A stretch of DNA of 64,000 bases from Clostridium sp. Marseille-Q2269 (GTDB taxonomy: Bacteria > Bacillota > Clostridia > Clostridiales > Clostridiaceae), in NCBI RefSeq assembly GCF_943736985.1, contig NZ_CALSFS010000001.1:124001-188000 (forward strand), given 5' to 3'. Below the pieces are notes generated by a model that saw nothing but the letters and a program-made list of their open reading frames with translations, was not told the origin of the DNA and made no database searches. A program made the position numbers and the translations under genes. Position 1 is the first letter of the stretch, and each line of letters begins with the position of its first letter. Shown here piece after piece: positions 39,540-48,526 of this stretch.

Positions 39540-40407
39540 ATAATATTCTATAAAAAGGGGTGAAAATCCTTCTTTTTTATTAATATATTTATGTACATAT
39601 TATATATTAAATGCTTTATACATAATATACTTATGAATGAACTGAACTTTAAGCCTGGGCTTATAAGATTGTCCCATGTAGAACAATAATATGAACGAAA
39701 ACTAAACTTAACGAATTCTTTGATCTCTATAAAACCCTACTCTATTTTATAATTTCATATCAATTGATATATATTATCAATTATTTTGAATATTTTTGTT
39801 TATAATTATATATCTATACAATTTAGTTTTTCAACAACATGTGTAAAAATTTGGTATCAATTATGAATTTGATTTTAATTCACAATATAGTATTTTTATT
39901 GTGGAAACATATTATTGCATTTTTTACCATGGTTTTAATTTAAAACGAATAATGCATTTATTTGTATAATAAAGAATTATATTTTATTCTACACTAAATT
40001 ATACTTATAATTAATTTTATTTTTATATAATATTATTTTAGATTTATTGTATACATAACTAAATTCTTATTGGTAATTATTTATAATAATGATAACATAT
40101 AGAATTATTTATTAATATCAAATCATTACATATTTATATGATATTAAATTATTATTTATTACTTTTATAAAATGAACCATAAAATTGAATATATTATAAA
40201 CATAAATTATTCAATACATTTAGAAAGTGTCAAAACAAGGAAAAGAAATTCTATATATCTAACATTCAATGTAAATTTTATTTATATACATGTTTGTATA
40301 TTGAAAAATATTATAATTTATAATATTATTATATTATTATATCCAATATAATTATATGAAAATCTATTTATTACTTTCATTTTATATACATTAAAGGAGA
40401 TGTTTAT
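39540..40407. other. Gene-free stretch, 868 bp
   Basis: No open frame of substance. A patch at 39632-39745 is less AT-rich than the rest, with AAGCCTGGGCTT palindrome (39650-39661) and GTCCCATG soon after. It might be a small RNA or a decayed gene, but no family is recognised. The remainder is very AT-rich and holds promoters for the HesB-like gene. Confidence 0.4.
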
Positions 40408-40746
40408 ATGATGCCAATAAAAATGAGCGATTTAGCTTATAAAGAATTTAAAAAATTTATAGAAAAAAACGAAATAGGTTCAAACACATTTAGAATATTT
40501 CTAGATGGTAATGGATGCGGAGGCCCGATTTTTAATATATCTTTAGGCGAACAAACTAGCGAAGATTTATTATCCCCTATTGGAGAATTAATATTTTTAG
40601 TAGATAAAAATCTTTTTTCACAGTTTGGAGGATTCACATTACAATGTTCAGAAGAAAATGGCACAGACGCATTTACTATACTTCCTGTAATACAGCCAGA
40701 AGAAAATAATTGTTCAAGTTGTTCAAGTTGTTCAAGTTGCAACTAA
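40408..40746 (+). CDS. HesB/IscA-like protein with Cys-repeat tail
   Basis: 112 residues. The HesB/IscA-like fold is seen in FRIFLDGNGCGGP...; the typical C-terminal cysteine pair is replaced by a tail of four CSSC-spaced cysteines (NCSSCSSCSSCN), written in DNA as tandem 9-base units (40711-40737). Such clostridial proteins, some of them selenoproteins, are thought to bind Fe or a cluster. AAAGGAGATG precedes the ATG. Confidence 0.8.
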   Translation: MMPIKMSDLAYKEFKKFIEKNEIGSNTFRIFLDGNGCGGPIFNISLGEQTSEDLLSPIGELIFLVDKNLFSQFGGFTLQCSEENGTDAFTILPVIQPEENNCSSCSSCSSCN

Positions 40747-40783
40747 GTATTATAATTTATATAAAATTTAAATTAGTATTAAT

Positions 40784-40833
40784 AAATGGAAGAGGAATCA
40801 TATAAAAAGTAATTTTATATGATTCCTCTTATT
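40784..40833. terminator. Terminator between the HesB-like gene and the first SASP gene
   Basis: AAGAGGAATCATATAAAA pairs perfectly with TTTTATATGATTCCTCTT around AGTAA. Confidence 0.9.
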
Positions 40834-40888
40834 AATTTTACTTTGTTCTATATTAATGTGTCTGGTGTAATATAATTATTTTTAACTA

Positions 40889-41089
40889 TTATAGGTTTCT
40901 TTCATAAGCTTCAACCATTTTTTTAACCATGTTTCCGCCTACATATCCATTTTGTCTGGAAGTTAAATTTCCTTTATCCATAGCATCATAGTTTGCTATT
41001 CCTACTTCGTTAGCAACTTCCATTTTTAATTGATTTAATCCCTTTTGTGCTTCTGGTACTACTAAATTATTAGAATTTCTATTTGCCAT
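40889..41089 (-). CDS. Alpha/beta-type small acid-soluble spore protein
   Basis: 66 residues, the full family length, with NLVVPEAQ, the GPR protease site region ANEVGIANYD, and NGYVGGNMVKKM. It coats DNA in the dormant spore and protects it from heat and UV; degraded at germination. AGGAGGT precedes the ATG. Five residues differ from the copy at 41142: a recent tandem duplicate. Expected forespore sigma-G control; I could not fix the promoter. Confidence 0.94.
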   Translation of the reverse strand: MANRNSNNLVVPEAQKGLNQLKMEVANEVGIANYDAMDKGNLTSRQNGYVGGNMVKKMVEAYERNL

Positions 41090-41141
41090 GATATATTACC
41101 TCCTTATACACTTATCTTATATACTTATTTTATTATTTGGA

Positions 41142-41342
41142 TTATAGATTTCTTTCGTAAGCTTCAACCATTTTTTTAACCATGTTTCCACCTACATAAC
41201 CATTTTGTCTTGAAGTTAAGTTTCCTTTGTCCATTGTATCATAGTTTGCTATTCCTACTTCGTTAGCAACTTCCATTTTTAATTGGTTTAATCCTTGTTG
41301 TGCTTGTGGCACTACTAAATTATTAGAATTTTTGTTTGACAT
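41142..41342 (-). CDS. Alpha/beta-type small acid-soluble spore protein, second copy
   Basis: 66 residues, 92 percent identical to the neighbour; the substitutions are at residues 2, 4, 13, 16 and 36. Same DNA-binding and GPR cleavage segments. AGGAGGT is present before the ATG. The 52 bases between the two copies leave room for a promoter of the downstream copy. Confidence 0.94.
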   Translation of the reverse strand: MSNKNSNNLVVPQAQQGLNQLKMEVANEVGIANYDTMDKGNLTSRQNGYVGGNMVKKMVEAYERNL

Positions 41343-42051
41343 AAATATTACCTCCTATTTATTTATCTTTTGTTTTATTTATGCTTTATTAAGTTTTGTA
41401 TTATAAGTATGTGTAATTTTAGATTTATTATTATATAAAACTATAGGTAATTATGATTATTATTTACTTTAAATGCATATATTTCATATATGATTTAATG
41501 TAATAAATTTTAAAAAAATAAAGAGCATTTGCTCTTTATCAAATACACATTAATATACTTTTATATTTAATCTTTAAAATATATTAATTTAAAAAGGAAA
41601 TTATTATATAACATATAAATAAATTCTATTAATAACCCCATTTATATAACTAGCAATATTTATACCAATACATCAAGCACTAAAATGGAAATGATTTTGT
41701 GTTCTAATCTCAAGATATTACAAATAGAATATCTTGAGATTATATTTATGTTTGTTGCATTTCGATACACTGTATATAAATTATAAATTTATTATTTAAC
41801 TTAGTTTTTGTAAATTTATAATTAATTTAGCAAATGTATAAATTTTCAGAAAAATACAACTTTAAAACTTTCACCCTATATTTTGCAATAATAAAAATAC
41901 TTATATGTGTATGATTATTCAACAATATATTAATTATTCATTTTATAAGTTGAAATAGATGGCTTGCATCCATTGAGCTTACTTGATTTTTTTATAATTA
42001 TACATTATAATTTAAGCTGATATTGATTAAAATTGTAAAGGGGATGTCATT
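41343..42051. other. Gene-free stretch, 709 bp, with two strong hairpins
   Basis: A hairpin at 41515-41540 (AAAGAGCA against TGCTCTTT) followed by T7 on the minus strand looks like a terminator, but no minus-strand gene lies upstream of it. A second hairpin at 41714-41753 (TAATCTCAAGATATT against AATATCTTGAGATTA) lies in the same gap. The stretch must contain the promoters for the first SASP (minus) and the YjiH gene (plus). No protein frame is apparent. Confidence 0.5.
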
Positions 42052-43410
42052 TTGGAAAATCAGAAAAACAATGGATATTCATTTAATGAATTATTCAAAT
42101 TTATTTTCCCTTCTTTAATAGGAATTATACTATTCATAATACCTATTTCTTATGATAGGGAAATAACAATACCTATTGCTGTACTTTCAAAAATTGTACT
42201 AGCTTCATTGGGTAGCATATTACCTCAAGTTATGTCAGTTATTATATGTATTACTTTCATAGGTACAGCAATTACTAAGATATTTAAACCTAAATCTATT
42301 GTAGAAAACAAATTTTTTAACAATTTATTTAATGTATCTACTATATGGTTATTGGCCAGGGTATTAGGTTTCATATTTATCATTTCCGCACTTTTTAAAG
42401 TAGGACCTGAATGGATATGGTCTAAAAATACAGGAGGACTAGTACTTTACGATCTACTTCCAATTTTATTTTCAGTATTTATATTTGCAGGAATGTTGCT
42501 TCCTTTATTATTAGATTTTGGTTTGTTAGAATTTGTAGGCGCATTACTTACTAAGGTAATGAGACCAATATTCAATTTGCCGGGACGTTCTTCTATAGAT
42601 TGTATCGCATCTTGGCTTGGAGATGGCACTATAGGAGTGCTGCTTACTAGCAAGCAATATGAACAAGGCTACTATAGTGAAAGAGAGGCCGCAGTTATAG
42701 GTACAACTTTTTCAGCAGTCTCTATAACATTTAGTTTAGTTGTAATTTCTCAAGTTAAGCTTGCACATATGTTCGTACCATTTTATTTAACAGTTTGTTT
42801 ATCTGGTATAATAGCAGCTATATTAATACCTAGAATACCCCCACTTTCAAGAAAGCCAGATAGATATGTAACTGGAGGAGACGGAAATAATATAGAAGTT
42901 CTTCCAGAAGGTTATACTCCTTTCACATTTGGACTTGAAAGAGCTGTTACTAAAGCTGGAAGTAATAATGATGTACTTAATTTTTTCAAACAAGGCTCAC
43001 AAAATGTATTAGATATGCTTTTAGGTGTAACACCAGTAGTTATGGCCATGGGAACATCAGCACTTATATTAGCCGAATATACTCCTCTATTTAAATGGCT
43101 AGGTCTTCCTTTTATCCCATTGTTAAATTTATTAAGAATACCAGAAGCCGCTTTAGCATCACAAACTATTGTAGTTGGCTTTGCAGATATGTTTTTACCT
43201 TCAGTTATTGCAGCCACTATACCAAACGAAATGACAAGATTTATAATAGCTTGCCTTTCAGTTACTCAATTAATATATATGTCTGAAGTAGGAGGGCTTT
43301 TATTAGGATCTAAAATACCCGTTAAATTAAAAGATCTAATTATTATATTCCTAGAAAGAACTCTAGTAACTCTCCCTATTATTACTTTAATAGCTCACAT
43401 ATTATTTTAA
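42052..43410 (+). CDS. YjiH-type membrane protein with nucleoside-recognition (Gate) domains
   Basis: 452 residues with 9 to 10 hydrophobic segments and two Gate-like halves (e.g. GRSSIDCIASWLGDGTIGVLL and the C-terminal LRIPEAALASQTIVVGFADM). It belongs to the YjiH family, related to spore maturation SpmA/B and nucleoside transporters. Function unproved; probably a transporter. Start is TTG, with AAGGGG upstream. Confidence 0.8.
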   Translation: MENQKNNGYSFNELFKFIFPSLIGIILFIIPISYDREITIPIAVLSKIVLASLGSILPQVMSVIICITFIGTAITKIFKPKSIVENKFFNNLFNVSTIWLLARVLGFIFIISALFKVGPEWIWSKNTGGLVLYDLLPILFSVFIFAGMLLPLLLDFGLLEFVGALLTKVMRPIFNLPGRSSIDCIASWLGDGTIGVLLTSKQYEQGYYSEREAAVIGTTFSAVSITFSLVVISQVKLAHMFVPFYLTVCLSGIIAAILIPRIPPLSRKPDRYVTGGDGNNIEVLPEGYTPFTFGLERAVTKAGSNNDVLNFFKQGSQNVLDMLLGVTPVVMAMGTSALILAEYTPLFKWLGLPFIPLLNLLRIPEAALASQTIVVGFADMFLPSVIAATIPNEMTRFIIACLSVTQLIYMSEVGGLLLGSKIPVKLKDLIIIFLERTLVTLPIITLIAHILF

Positions 43411-43438
43411 TATGCCTTTAAGAAACATATATTAAATA

Positions 43439-43504
43439 TAACTTATTAAACAAAAATCAGCACTTATTTAGATTTATAAGTGCTGATTTTTGTTTAATAA
43501 GTTT
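43439..43504 (+). terminator. Long hairpin after the YjiH gene
   Basis: A stem of about 27 base pairs (43441-43467 against 43475-43501) containing CAGCACTTAT and ATAAGTGCTG. It contains its own T5 tract. Confidence 0.85.
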
Positions 43505-43845
43505 AGACTTACAAATTGCTTCTGTTATAGCTTTTCTTTGATCTTCTATTCCATTCATCTCTTAAGTTTTCATATAAAGATATGATCTAAGCTTTTTATA
43601 GATGCATAATAATTTTGTTATTGCAATAGCCTTTTTATAATAAAAACACTTGAATTCATTACAATATAACTTTACTAAATATACTTAAGTTTTTTGCATA
43701 TATTTGTTGAATTATAGCTCTATTTGTTGATTCACTGATTATATTAATATATAATTGGTATATAAGATTAAAACTTGCACATTATAGTAATAATTATAAT
43801 AGATATATTTGTTAATTACTAAATTTATTTATAGGAGGAAATTTT
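43505..43845. other. Gene-free stretch, 341 bp
   Basis: On the minus strand at 43510-43570 a short frame reads ENLRDEWNRRSKKSYNRSNL and stops; this may be a remnant of a larger gene, but I cannot match it. The rest is AT-rich promoter sequence for the ferritin gene. Confidence 0.4.
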
Positions 43846-44361
43846 ATGTTAAGCGAAAAATTACTAAAAGCTTTAAATGATCAAATAAACTTTGAATTCT
43901 ACTCATCTTATACTTACTTAGCAATGGCTTCTTATGCTGAATCAGAAGATTTGGCTGGATTTGCTAATTTTTTTAGGATTCAAGCTCAAGAAGAGATATT
44001 CCACGCTATGAAATTTTATGACTATGTAAACCAAATGGGCGGAAGAATAATACTTGAAAAAATAGATCAACCTAAAGTTGAATATAAAACTATACTAGAA
44101 TGTTTTGAAGATGGGTTTAATCATGAAAAAATAGTTACAAATAGAGTATACAATTTAACTGACATTGCTACAGAAGAAAAAGAACATGCTACTATAAGTC
44201 TTTTAAAATGGTTTATAGATGAACAAGTAGAAGAAGAAAACAACTTTAATACTATAATTAGAAAATTAAGAAGATCAGAATCTAATCCAGCAGTACTATA
44301 TATGCTAGATGATGAACTAGCTACAAGAGTTTTCACTCCTCCAACAAATATTGGAGCTTAG
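43846..44361 (+). CDS. Ferritin (non-heme, FtnA type)
   Basis: 171 residues of a four-helix bundle. The ferroxidase-centre ligands appear in NFEFYSSYTYL (Glu), EEIFHAMKFYD (Glu, His) and EEKEHATISLL (Glu, Glu). Stores iron as ferric oxide in a 24-mer shell and limits Fenton chemistry. TAGGAGG precedes the ATG. Single gene. Confidence 0.93.
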   Translation: MLSEKLLKALNDQINFEFYSSYTYLAMASYAESEDLAGFANFFRIQAQEEIFHAMKFYDYVNQMGGRIILEKIDQPKVEYKTILECFEDGFNHEKIVTNRVYNLTDIATEEKEHATISLLKWFIDEQVEEENNFNTIIRKLRRSESNPAVLYMLDDELATRVFTPPTNIGA

Positions 44362-44445
44362 AACATTTAATTTAATATAAAATATATTTTCTATCTATTG
44401 ATTTGTTTTAATTTTAAAATGTTTTTATTAAATTTTACATATGAA

Positions 44446-44500
44446 ACTCTGTATTATGATAATTATATTATTAATAGAGAGTTTTATATTTTTTTATTGT
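44446..44500 (+). terminator. Terminator after ferritin
   Basis: AAACTCT...AGAGTTT stem with an AT-rich loop, T-rich tail, about 90 bases past the stop. Confidence 0.65.
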
Positions 44501-44546
44501 ATTTATAGCACTAAATTAATTATTAATGCTATATTTTTTAGTTTAC

Positions 44547-44594
44547 TTTATAGTAGTATTAACATAATAAATATTATGTTAATACTACTATAAA
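44547..44594. repeat. Perfect 22-bp inverted repeat
   Basis: The arms 44547-44568 and 44573-44594 are exact reverse complements (TTTATAGTAGTATTAACATA... ) around a 4-base loop. No T-run follows on either side. Confidence 0.8.
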
Positions 44595-44601
44595 TAAAGA
44601 A

Positions 44602-44633
44602 ATAAGCAACTAAAATTAATTAATTGCTTATAA
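44602..44633 (-). terminator. Probable terminator of the glucosaminidase gene
   Basis: On the minus strand, ATAAGCAA pairs with TTGCTTAT, followed by T-rich sequence. It overlaps the stop codon region. Confidence 0.6.
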
Positions 44634-45556
44634 TTCACTTAAATCCTCTTGAGTATTACTATCTATTAATTGCAAATTATATTCCCTTATAATCTTTCCA
44701 AGCAAATTACTATATAATAAATTACCTTTCTTATCTTTTTTAGTACTATATCCTGCCTTTTCTATAGCTTTAGCTTGTGTTTTATATTCTGTAGATCTAA
44801 AAACTTTATTTTCTTTATATCTTTTATTGTTAAGTAAAAAATTAGCATAATCTCTTATAGACTCATCTTTAGATTTATACTGTCTAAAATTATCTTTTAT
44901 TTCATCATTATAGTTTTCTGAAGTTTCCATATTCAGCACCTTCCCTTTCCAAGAAGGTGTAGCCTTAATTCCAAATAAATTATTCCCCTTTTTACTAAGC
45001 TCTGATCTTCCCCAATCTGATTCTAAAATAGCTTGGCCTATAGTTATAGATGGCAAAATTCCATAATCATTATATAGTTGCTTGGCTACAGGTGTTAATT
45101 CATTTATAAATTTATTCTTATATTTATCAGGTGTTATAGGAGATACATCATTTAATCTACGTAAATATTTATAAGCCTTCTTTTTTCATCTTTATTAAGT
45201 CTCATTTTATTTATGACTTCATCTAAACTCAACAGTCTATAGTTAGTATTTTTAAATTTTCTATCATTTGTTATCTCTAAAAATTTATTTCCTAATATTT
45301 TTGAATTACTTATATTAGTTTTAGAAAAATCTTCTTTATTTTTAACCACATCTAAAGCGGCTATATATTTCCAATTAATTTGCAACTTACCTTGGCTAAT
45401 TTCATCTGCAGCTCTGATATACACATTCATTGCATTATCTGGTATAAATCTTTCTTGATTTCTAGTTAAACTTACTAAATTAAATATTATAAAAATACTA
45501 AAACCTAATAATAACAATAATAGTATTTTTGTAAATACAGTCATCATCTTTCTCAT
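44628..45556 (-). pseudogene. Membrane-anchored N-acetylglucosaminidase, broken by a frameshift
   Basis: Two frames of one gene. The upstream part (ATG 45556, GGAGG before it) has an N-terminal membrane helix (about 5-25). The downstream part, 45056-44628 and more upstream if shifted, has the glucosaminidase core: SITIGQAILESDWGRSEL (catalytic Glu), GNNLFGIK and DYANFLL. Joining the frames at the T6 run 45181-45186 (one extra T on the plus strand, A on the minus) restores ...KDEKKKAYKYLRRLND... and a protein of 309 residues. Peptidoglycan hydrolase, FlgJ/LytG-like. Break may be real or a sequencing error. Confidence 0.82.
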
Positions 45557-45895
45557 AAAATCCTCCACAGTTCTCTTATATAAATATATATGTGTCTATA
45601 AAAATTATTATATCAAAAATTAATATCAAATCTACGGAAAAGTATTTAAAAAATCAATATTAATAAATATATAAGAAAATCTTCAATTATTAATTATTTT
45701 GCATATTTTATTATTTTTACTTTAAGTATATTTACATAATATTTATTCCGGTAACTATTTTATTTTTAATATAAAAATTAATTGATTTTAAGCTTTATTA
45801 TTAAATATAAAAAGAGAAAAGAGAGTAGAATTTTTTATATTTAAAAATTCTTAACTCCCTTTTTTATATTTAATAAACGTTACATTAATTTATAA
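45557..45895. other. Gene-free stretch, 339 bp
   Basis: AT-rich. Near 45808-45868 a long imperfect stem (AAAGGGAGTTAAGAATTTTT on the minus strand with its complement, then T-rich) is probably the terminator of the beta-propeller gene. Confidence 0.5.
45808..45868 (-). terminator. Terminator of the beta-propeller gene
   Basis: Imperfect long stem with a T-rich tail on the minus strand, 30 bases past the stop at 45896. Confidence 0.6.
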
Positions 45896-46864
45896 CTATT
45901 CTAAATAAAGCTTATATATCTTCTCTTGGTTATCCAAAGTATTATAATAAATTTCACCATCTAAGATATTTATATAGTTAATTGATTTTTTACTTAGTTT
46001 AATTCTATAACTACCATCTAAATTTATCTTATATAATGCATTGTTATCATTATTGTCTACATAGTATATATTATTGCCATATCCGTTTATATTTGATATA
46101 TTACCTGAATATAATAATTTATTATCACTTCCATCTATACAGATTGTGTACAGATTTCCATTAGAAATATAGTATATATACTTTCCTATTATATTCATTT
46201 GACTGCAAGAAAGAGTGTTTAATTTTATTTTGCTAGAACCATCTGTTCTAATTTTATATATAGATGAATTATCTTCATAATTTGAATAATATATAAACTC
46301 TCCTGAAACGATAAACTGAGAATCTGCTCTCCATTTACCGCCTGATACTACTTGACTATAAGCGGATCCATCTATTTTTATTTTATATATACCACCCTGA
46401 CTTTTATCAAAATAATATATAAAGTCATTATATATAGTCATATAAGATGGAGCAGCGGATTTGATTATTTTCTCTTCACTACCATCTTTTTTTATTCTAC
46501 ATAAATCTCCATTACTTACATAGTATATATATTCTCCATATATATTTAAAAAATCAGCAGAATTGCTAGAAAGTTGTTTATCTTCCGCTCCATTTATCTT
46601 ATTTCTATATATTTTACCGTTCCCATTTTCTTTATTCACACAGTATATATACTCATTATCCTTTGCAATAAATCCCTTATTTAATATATTACCTGATGAA
46701 TTACCCATGCCATAAGGAATTTCTCCATTTACCTTTAGCGTTAATTTAACCTCACCATTATATCCCTCTACAGTGCCTATATAAGTATATATTCCTGGTT
46801 TTGATATATCTATATTATTTTCTTTCGAATGTACATTACAACTCTCCCTATTGCTATCACTCAT
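45896..46864 (-). CDS. DUF5050-type beta-propeller protein with a truncated Ig-like N-terminus
   Basis: About 322 residues from ATG 46864. The beginning (IDISKPGIYTYIGTVEG) is the end of a bacterial Ig-like (Big_4) domain, whose first half is absent. From about residue 60 come six to seven repeats of about 42 residues with YIYYVSNG and IKKDGS motifs, as in DUF5050 and LRP1-like beta-propellers. No signal peptide, although such proteins are normally exported. It begins 26 bases after the dbpA stop. Weak ribosome site. Possibly a truncated gene. Confidence 0.7.
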   Translation of the reverse strand: MSDSNRESCNVHSKENNIDISKPGIYTYIGTVEGYNGEVKLTLKVNGEIPYGMGNSSGNILNKGFIAKDNEYIYCVNKENGNGKIYRNKINGAEDKQLSSNSADFLNIYGEYIYYVSNGDLCRIKKDGSEEKIIKSAAPSYMTIYNDFIYYFDKSQGGIYKIKIDGSAYSQVVSGGKWRADSQFIVSGEFIYYSNYEDNSSIYKIRTDGSSKIKLNTLSCSQMNIIGKYIYYISNGNLYTICIDGSDNKLLYSGNISNINGYGNNIYYVDNNDNNALYKINLDGSYRIKLSKKSINYINILDGEIYYNTLDNQEKIYKLYLE

Positions 46865-46895
46865 TAACACTTCTACAGTATTAAGAATACTATAT

Positions 46896-48341
46896 CTATT
46901 TTAATGCTTTCTGAATTTTAACTTTTTTCCCTTTTATTTTCATATCTTCACTATACTTAAGTACTATAGCTCCCTTCCCTTCTAATATATCCACATAAGA
47001 ATGATTATCTTGTATGTCTATTATACCTATATTGTCTACATTAACACCTTCTATACTAGTTATAGCACCTACAATGTCTCCTGCTCTAATCTTTTTCTTT
47101 CTTCCTGCGCTTATATATATTTTAGTAATGCCCTTTTGATTATTGTTAACTTTTGGAGCCTTTATTTTAATCCTATTCTTAATATTTTCTTCAAATATTT
47201 TTTTACCCTTACCTACTTCTTCTACAGAAGGTTCTTTCTTTTTAGTTATTTCTTTTTCTATATAATCTTCTATATCTTTTAAAAATCTAATTTTATTAGG
47301 CTCTATGAATGTTATGGCCACTCCTTCTTTTCCAGCTCTTCCTGTTCGTCCTATTCTATGAACATAGCTTTCTTTTTCATATGGCATTTCATAGTTTATA
47401 ACGTGACTTATATCTTGTACATGAATACCTCTAGATGCTACATCTGTGCATACTAAAAACTGAAATTGTCCTTGTTTAAATTTTTTCATAGTTTCTAATC
47501 TATCCTTTTGTTCCATTCCACCATGTAACCCAATAGCATTAAAACCTTTTTTTTTCATATTTTTTAAGACTTCATCTACCTTTTCTCTTGTATTACAAAA
47601 TATAATAGAATTATCTACCACTTCTTTATATATTATTTTTTGCAAAAGAGACAACTTGTTTTTTCCCTCTACCTCATAATAAGATTGATTTATGGTTGTT
47701 GTAATCATATTTTCTGGATTTATATTAATTTTTTCTGGATTCTTCATATACTTTTTACACAAATTTTCTATTGTATCTGGTATAGTAGCAGAAAATAGCA
47801 TAGTTACTCTATCCTTAGGCAATTTTTTTATAACAGTTTCCACCTGATCTATAAATCCCATATTAAGCATTTCATCTGCTTCATCCAAGATAAAATATTT
47901 TATATTTTTTAAATTTAAGTTTTCTTTTTCTATATGATCTAATATTCTACCAGGAGTGCCTACAACTAAATGCACTCTTTGTTTTAATGCTCTCTTTTGA
48001 AGACTCATGGGTTGTTTACCAAAAATGGCTGTACATCTTAGTCTTTTATATAACCCTATGCTGGATATTTCCTCCTTAATTTGAAGAGCCAATTCTCTAG
48101 TGGGCGTAAGAACTAATACTTGAGGGTCCTTTTCTTCTAACTCTAGTTTTTCGCAAACAGGTATACCAAAGGCCGCAGTCTTCCCGCTACCAGTTTCTGA
48201 TTTTACTATAATATCCTTGTCATTTAATATTAGTGGTATAACTTGCTTTTGAACTTCCGACGGATTTTTGTAGCCTAATTGTCCTAGTGATCTTAGTATT
48301 TCGTCACTTAATTCATAATTTTTAAAACTTAATTCATTCAT
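46896..48341 (-). CDS. dbpA: DEAD-box RNA helicase, DbpA/YxiN type
   Basis: 481 residues. Helicase core with SETGSGKTAAF, PTRELALQI, DEADEML, SATIP and HRIGRTGRAG. The last 75 residues (from IYISAGRKKKIRAGDIVG) form the DbpA RNA-binding domain that recognises helix 92 of 23S rRNA. Role in large ribosomal subunit assembly. GAGGT precedes the ATG. Confidence 0.92.
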   Translation of the reverse strand: MNELSFKNYELSDEILRSLGQLGYKNPSEVQKQVIPLILNDKDIIVKSETGSGKTAAFGIPVCEKLELEEKDPQVLVLTPTRELALQIKEEISSIGLYKRLRCTAIFGKQPMSLQKRALKQRVHLVVGTPGRILDHIEKENLNLKNIKYFILDEADEMLNMGFIDQVETVIKKLPKDRVTMLFSATIPDTIENLCKKYMKNPEKININPENMITTTINQSYYEVEGKNKLSLLQKIIYKEVVDNSIIFCNTREKVDEVLKNMKKKGFNAIGLHGGMEQKDRLETMKKFKQGQFQFLVCTDVASRGIHVQDISHVINYEMPYEKESYVHRIGRTGRAGKEGVAITFIEPNKIRFLKDIEDYIEKEITKKKEPSVEEVGKGKKIFEENIKNRIKIKAPKVNNNQKGITKIYISAGRKKKIRAGDIVGAITSIEGVNVDNIGIIDIQDNHSYVDILEGKGAIVLKYSEDMKIKGKKVKIQKALK

Positions 48342-48476
48342 AGCTTTAACCTCATTTTATTTAATATAATTATTTATTTTATTGCATATATTTCCATATT
48401 CATATTCTTAAGTAAATGTATTTAGTCAAATGTGTTACTTATTAAGTTTAACATTAACATAGATTAGATTAATTAA

Positions 48477-48525
48477 ATAAAAGCATCTACCCTTGGCTAT
48501 GTCCAATATAGTAGATGCTTTATCT
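48477..48525 (-). terminator. Terminator of the cvfB-like gene
   Basis: On the minus strand, AAAGCATCTAC pairs with GTAGATGCTTT, followed by T's. Confidence 0.85.
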
Positions 48526-48526
48526 T

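Noticed and set aside
39632-39745. 6S RNA
   Set aside because: Considered for the structured-looking patch, but I could not build the closed stem and central bubble that define 6S RNA.
43510-43640. Broken minus-strand gene ending ...RRSKKSYNRSNL
   Set aside because: Too short and frame-broken; no family match, so left as part of the gap.
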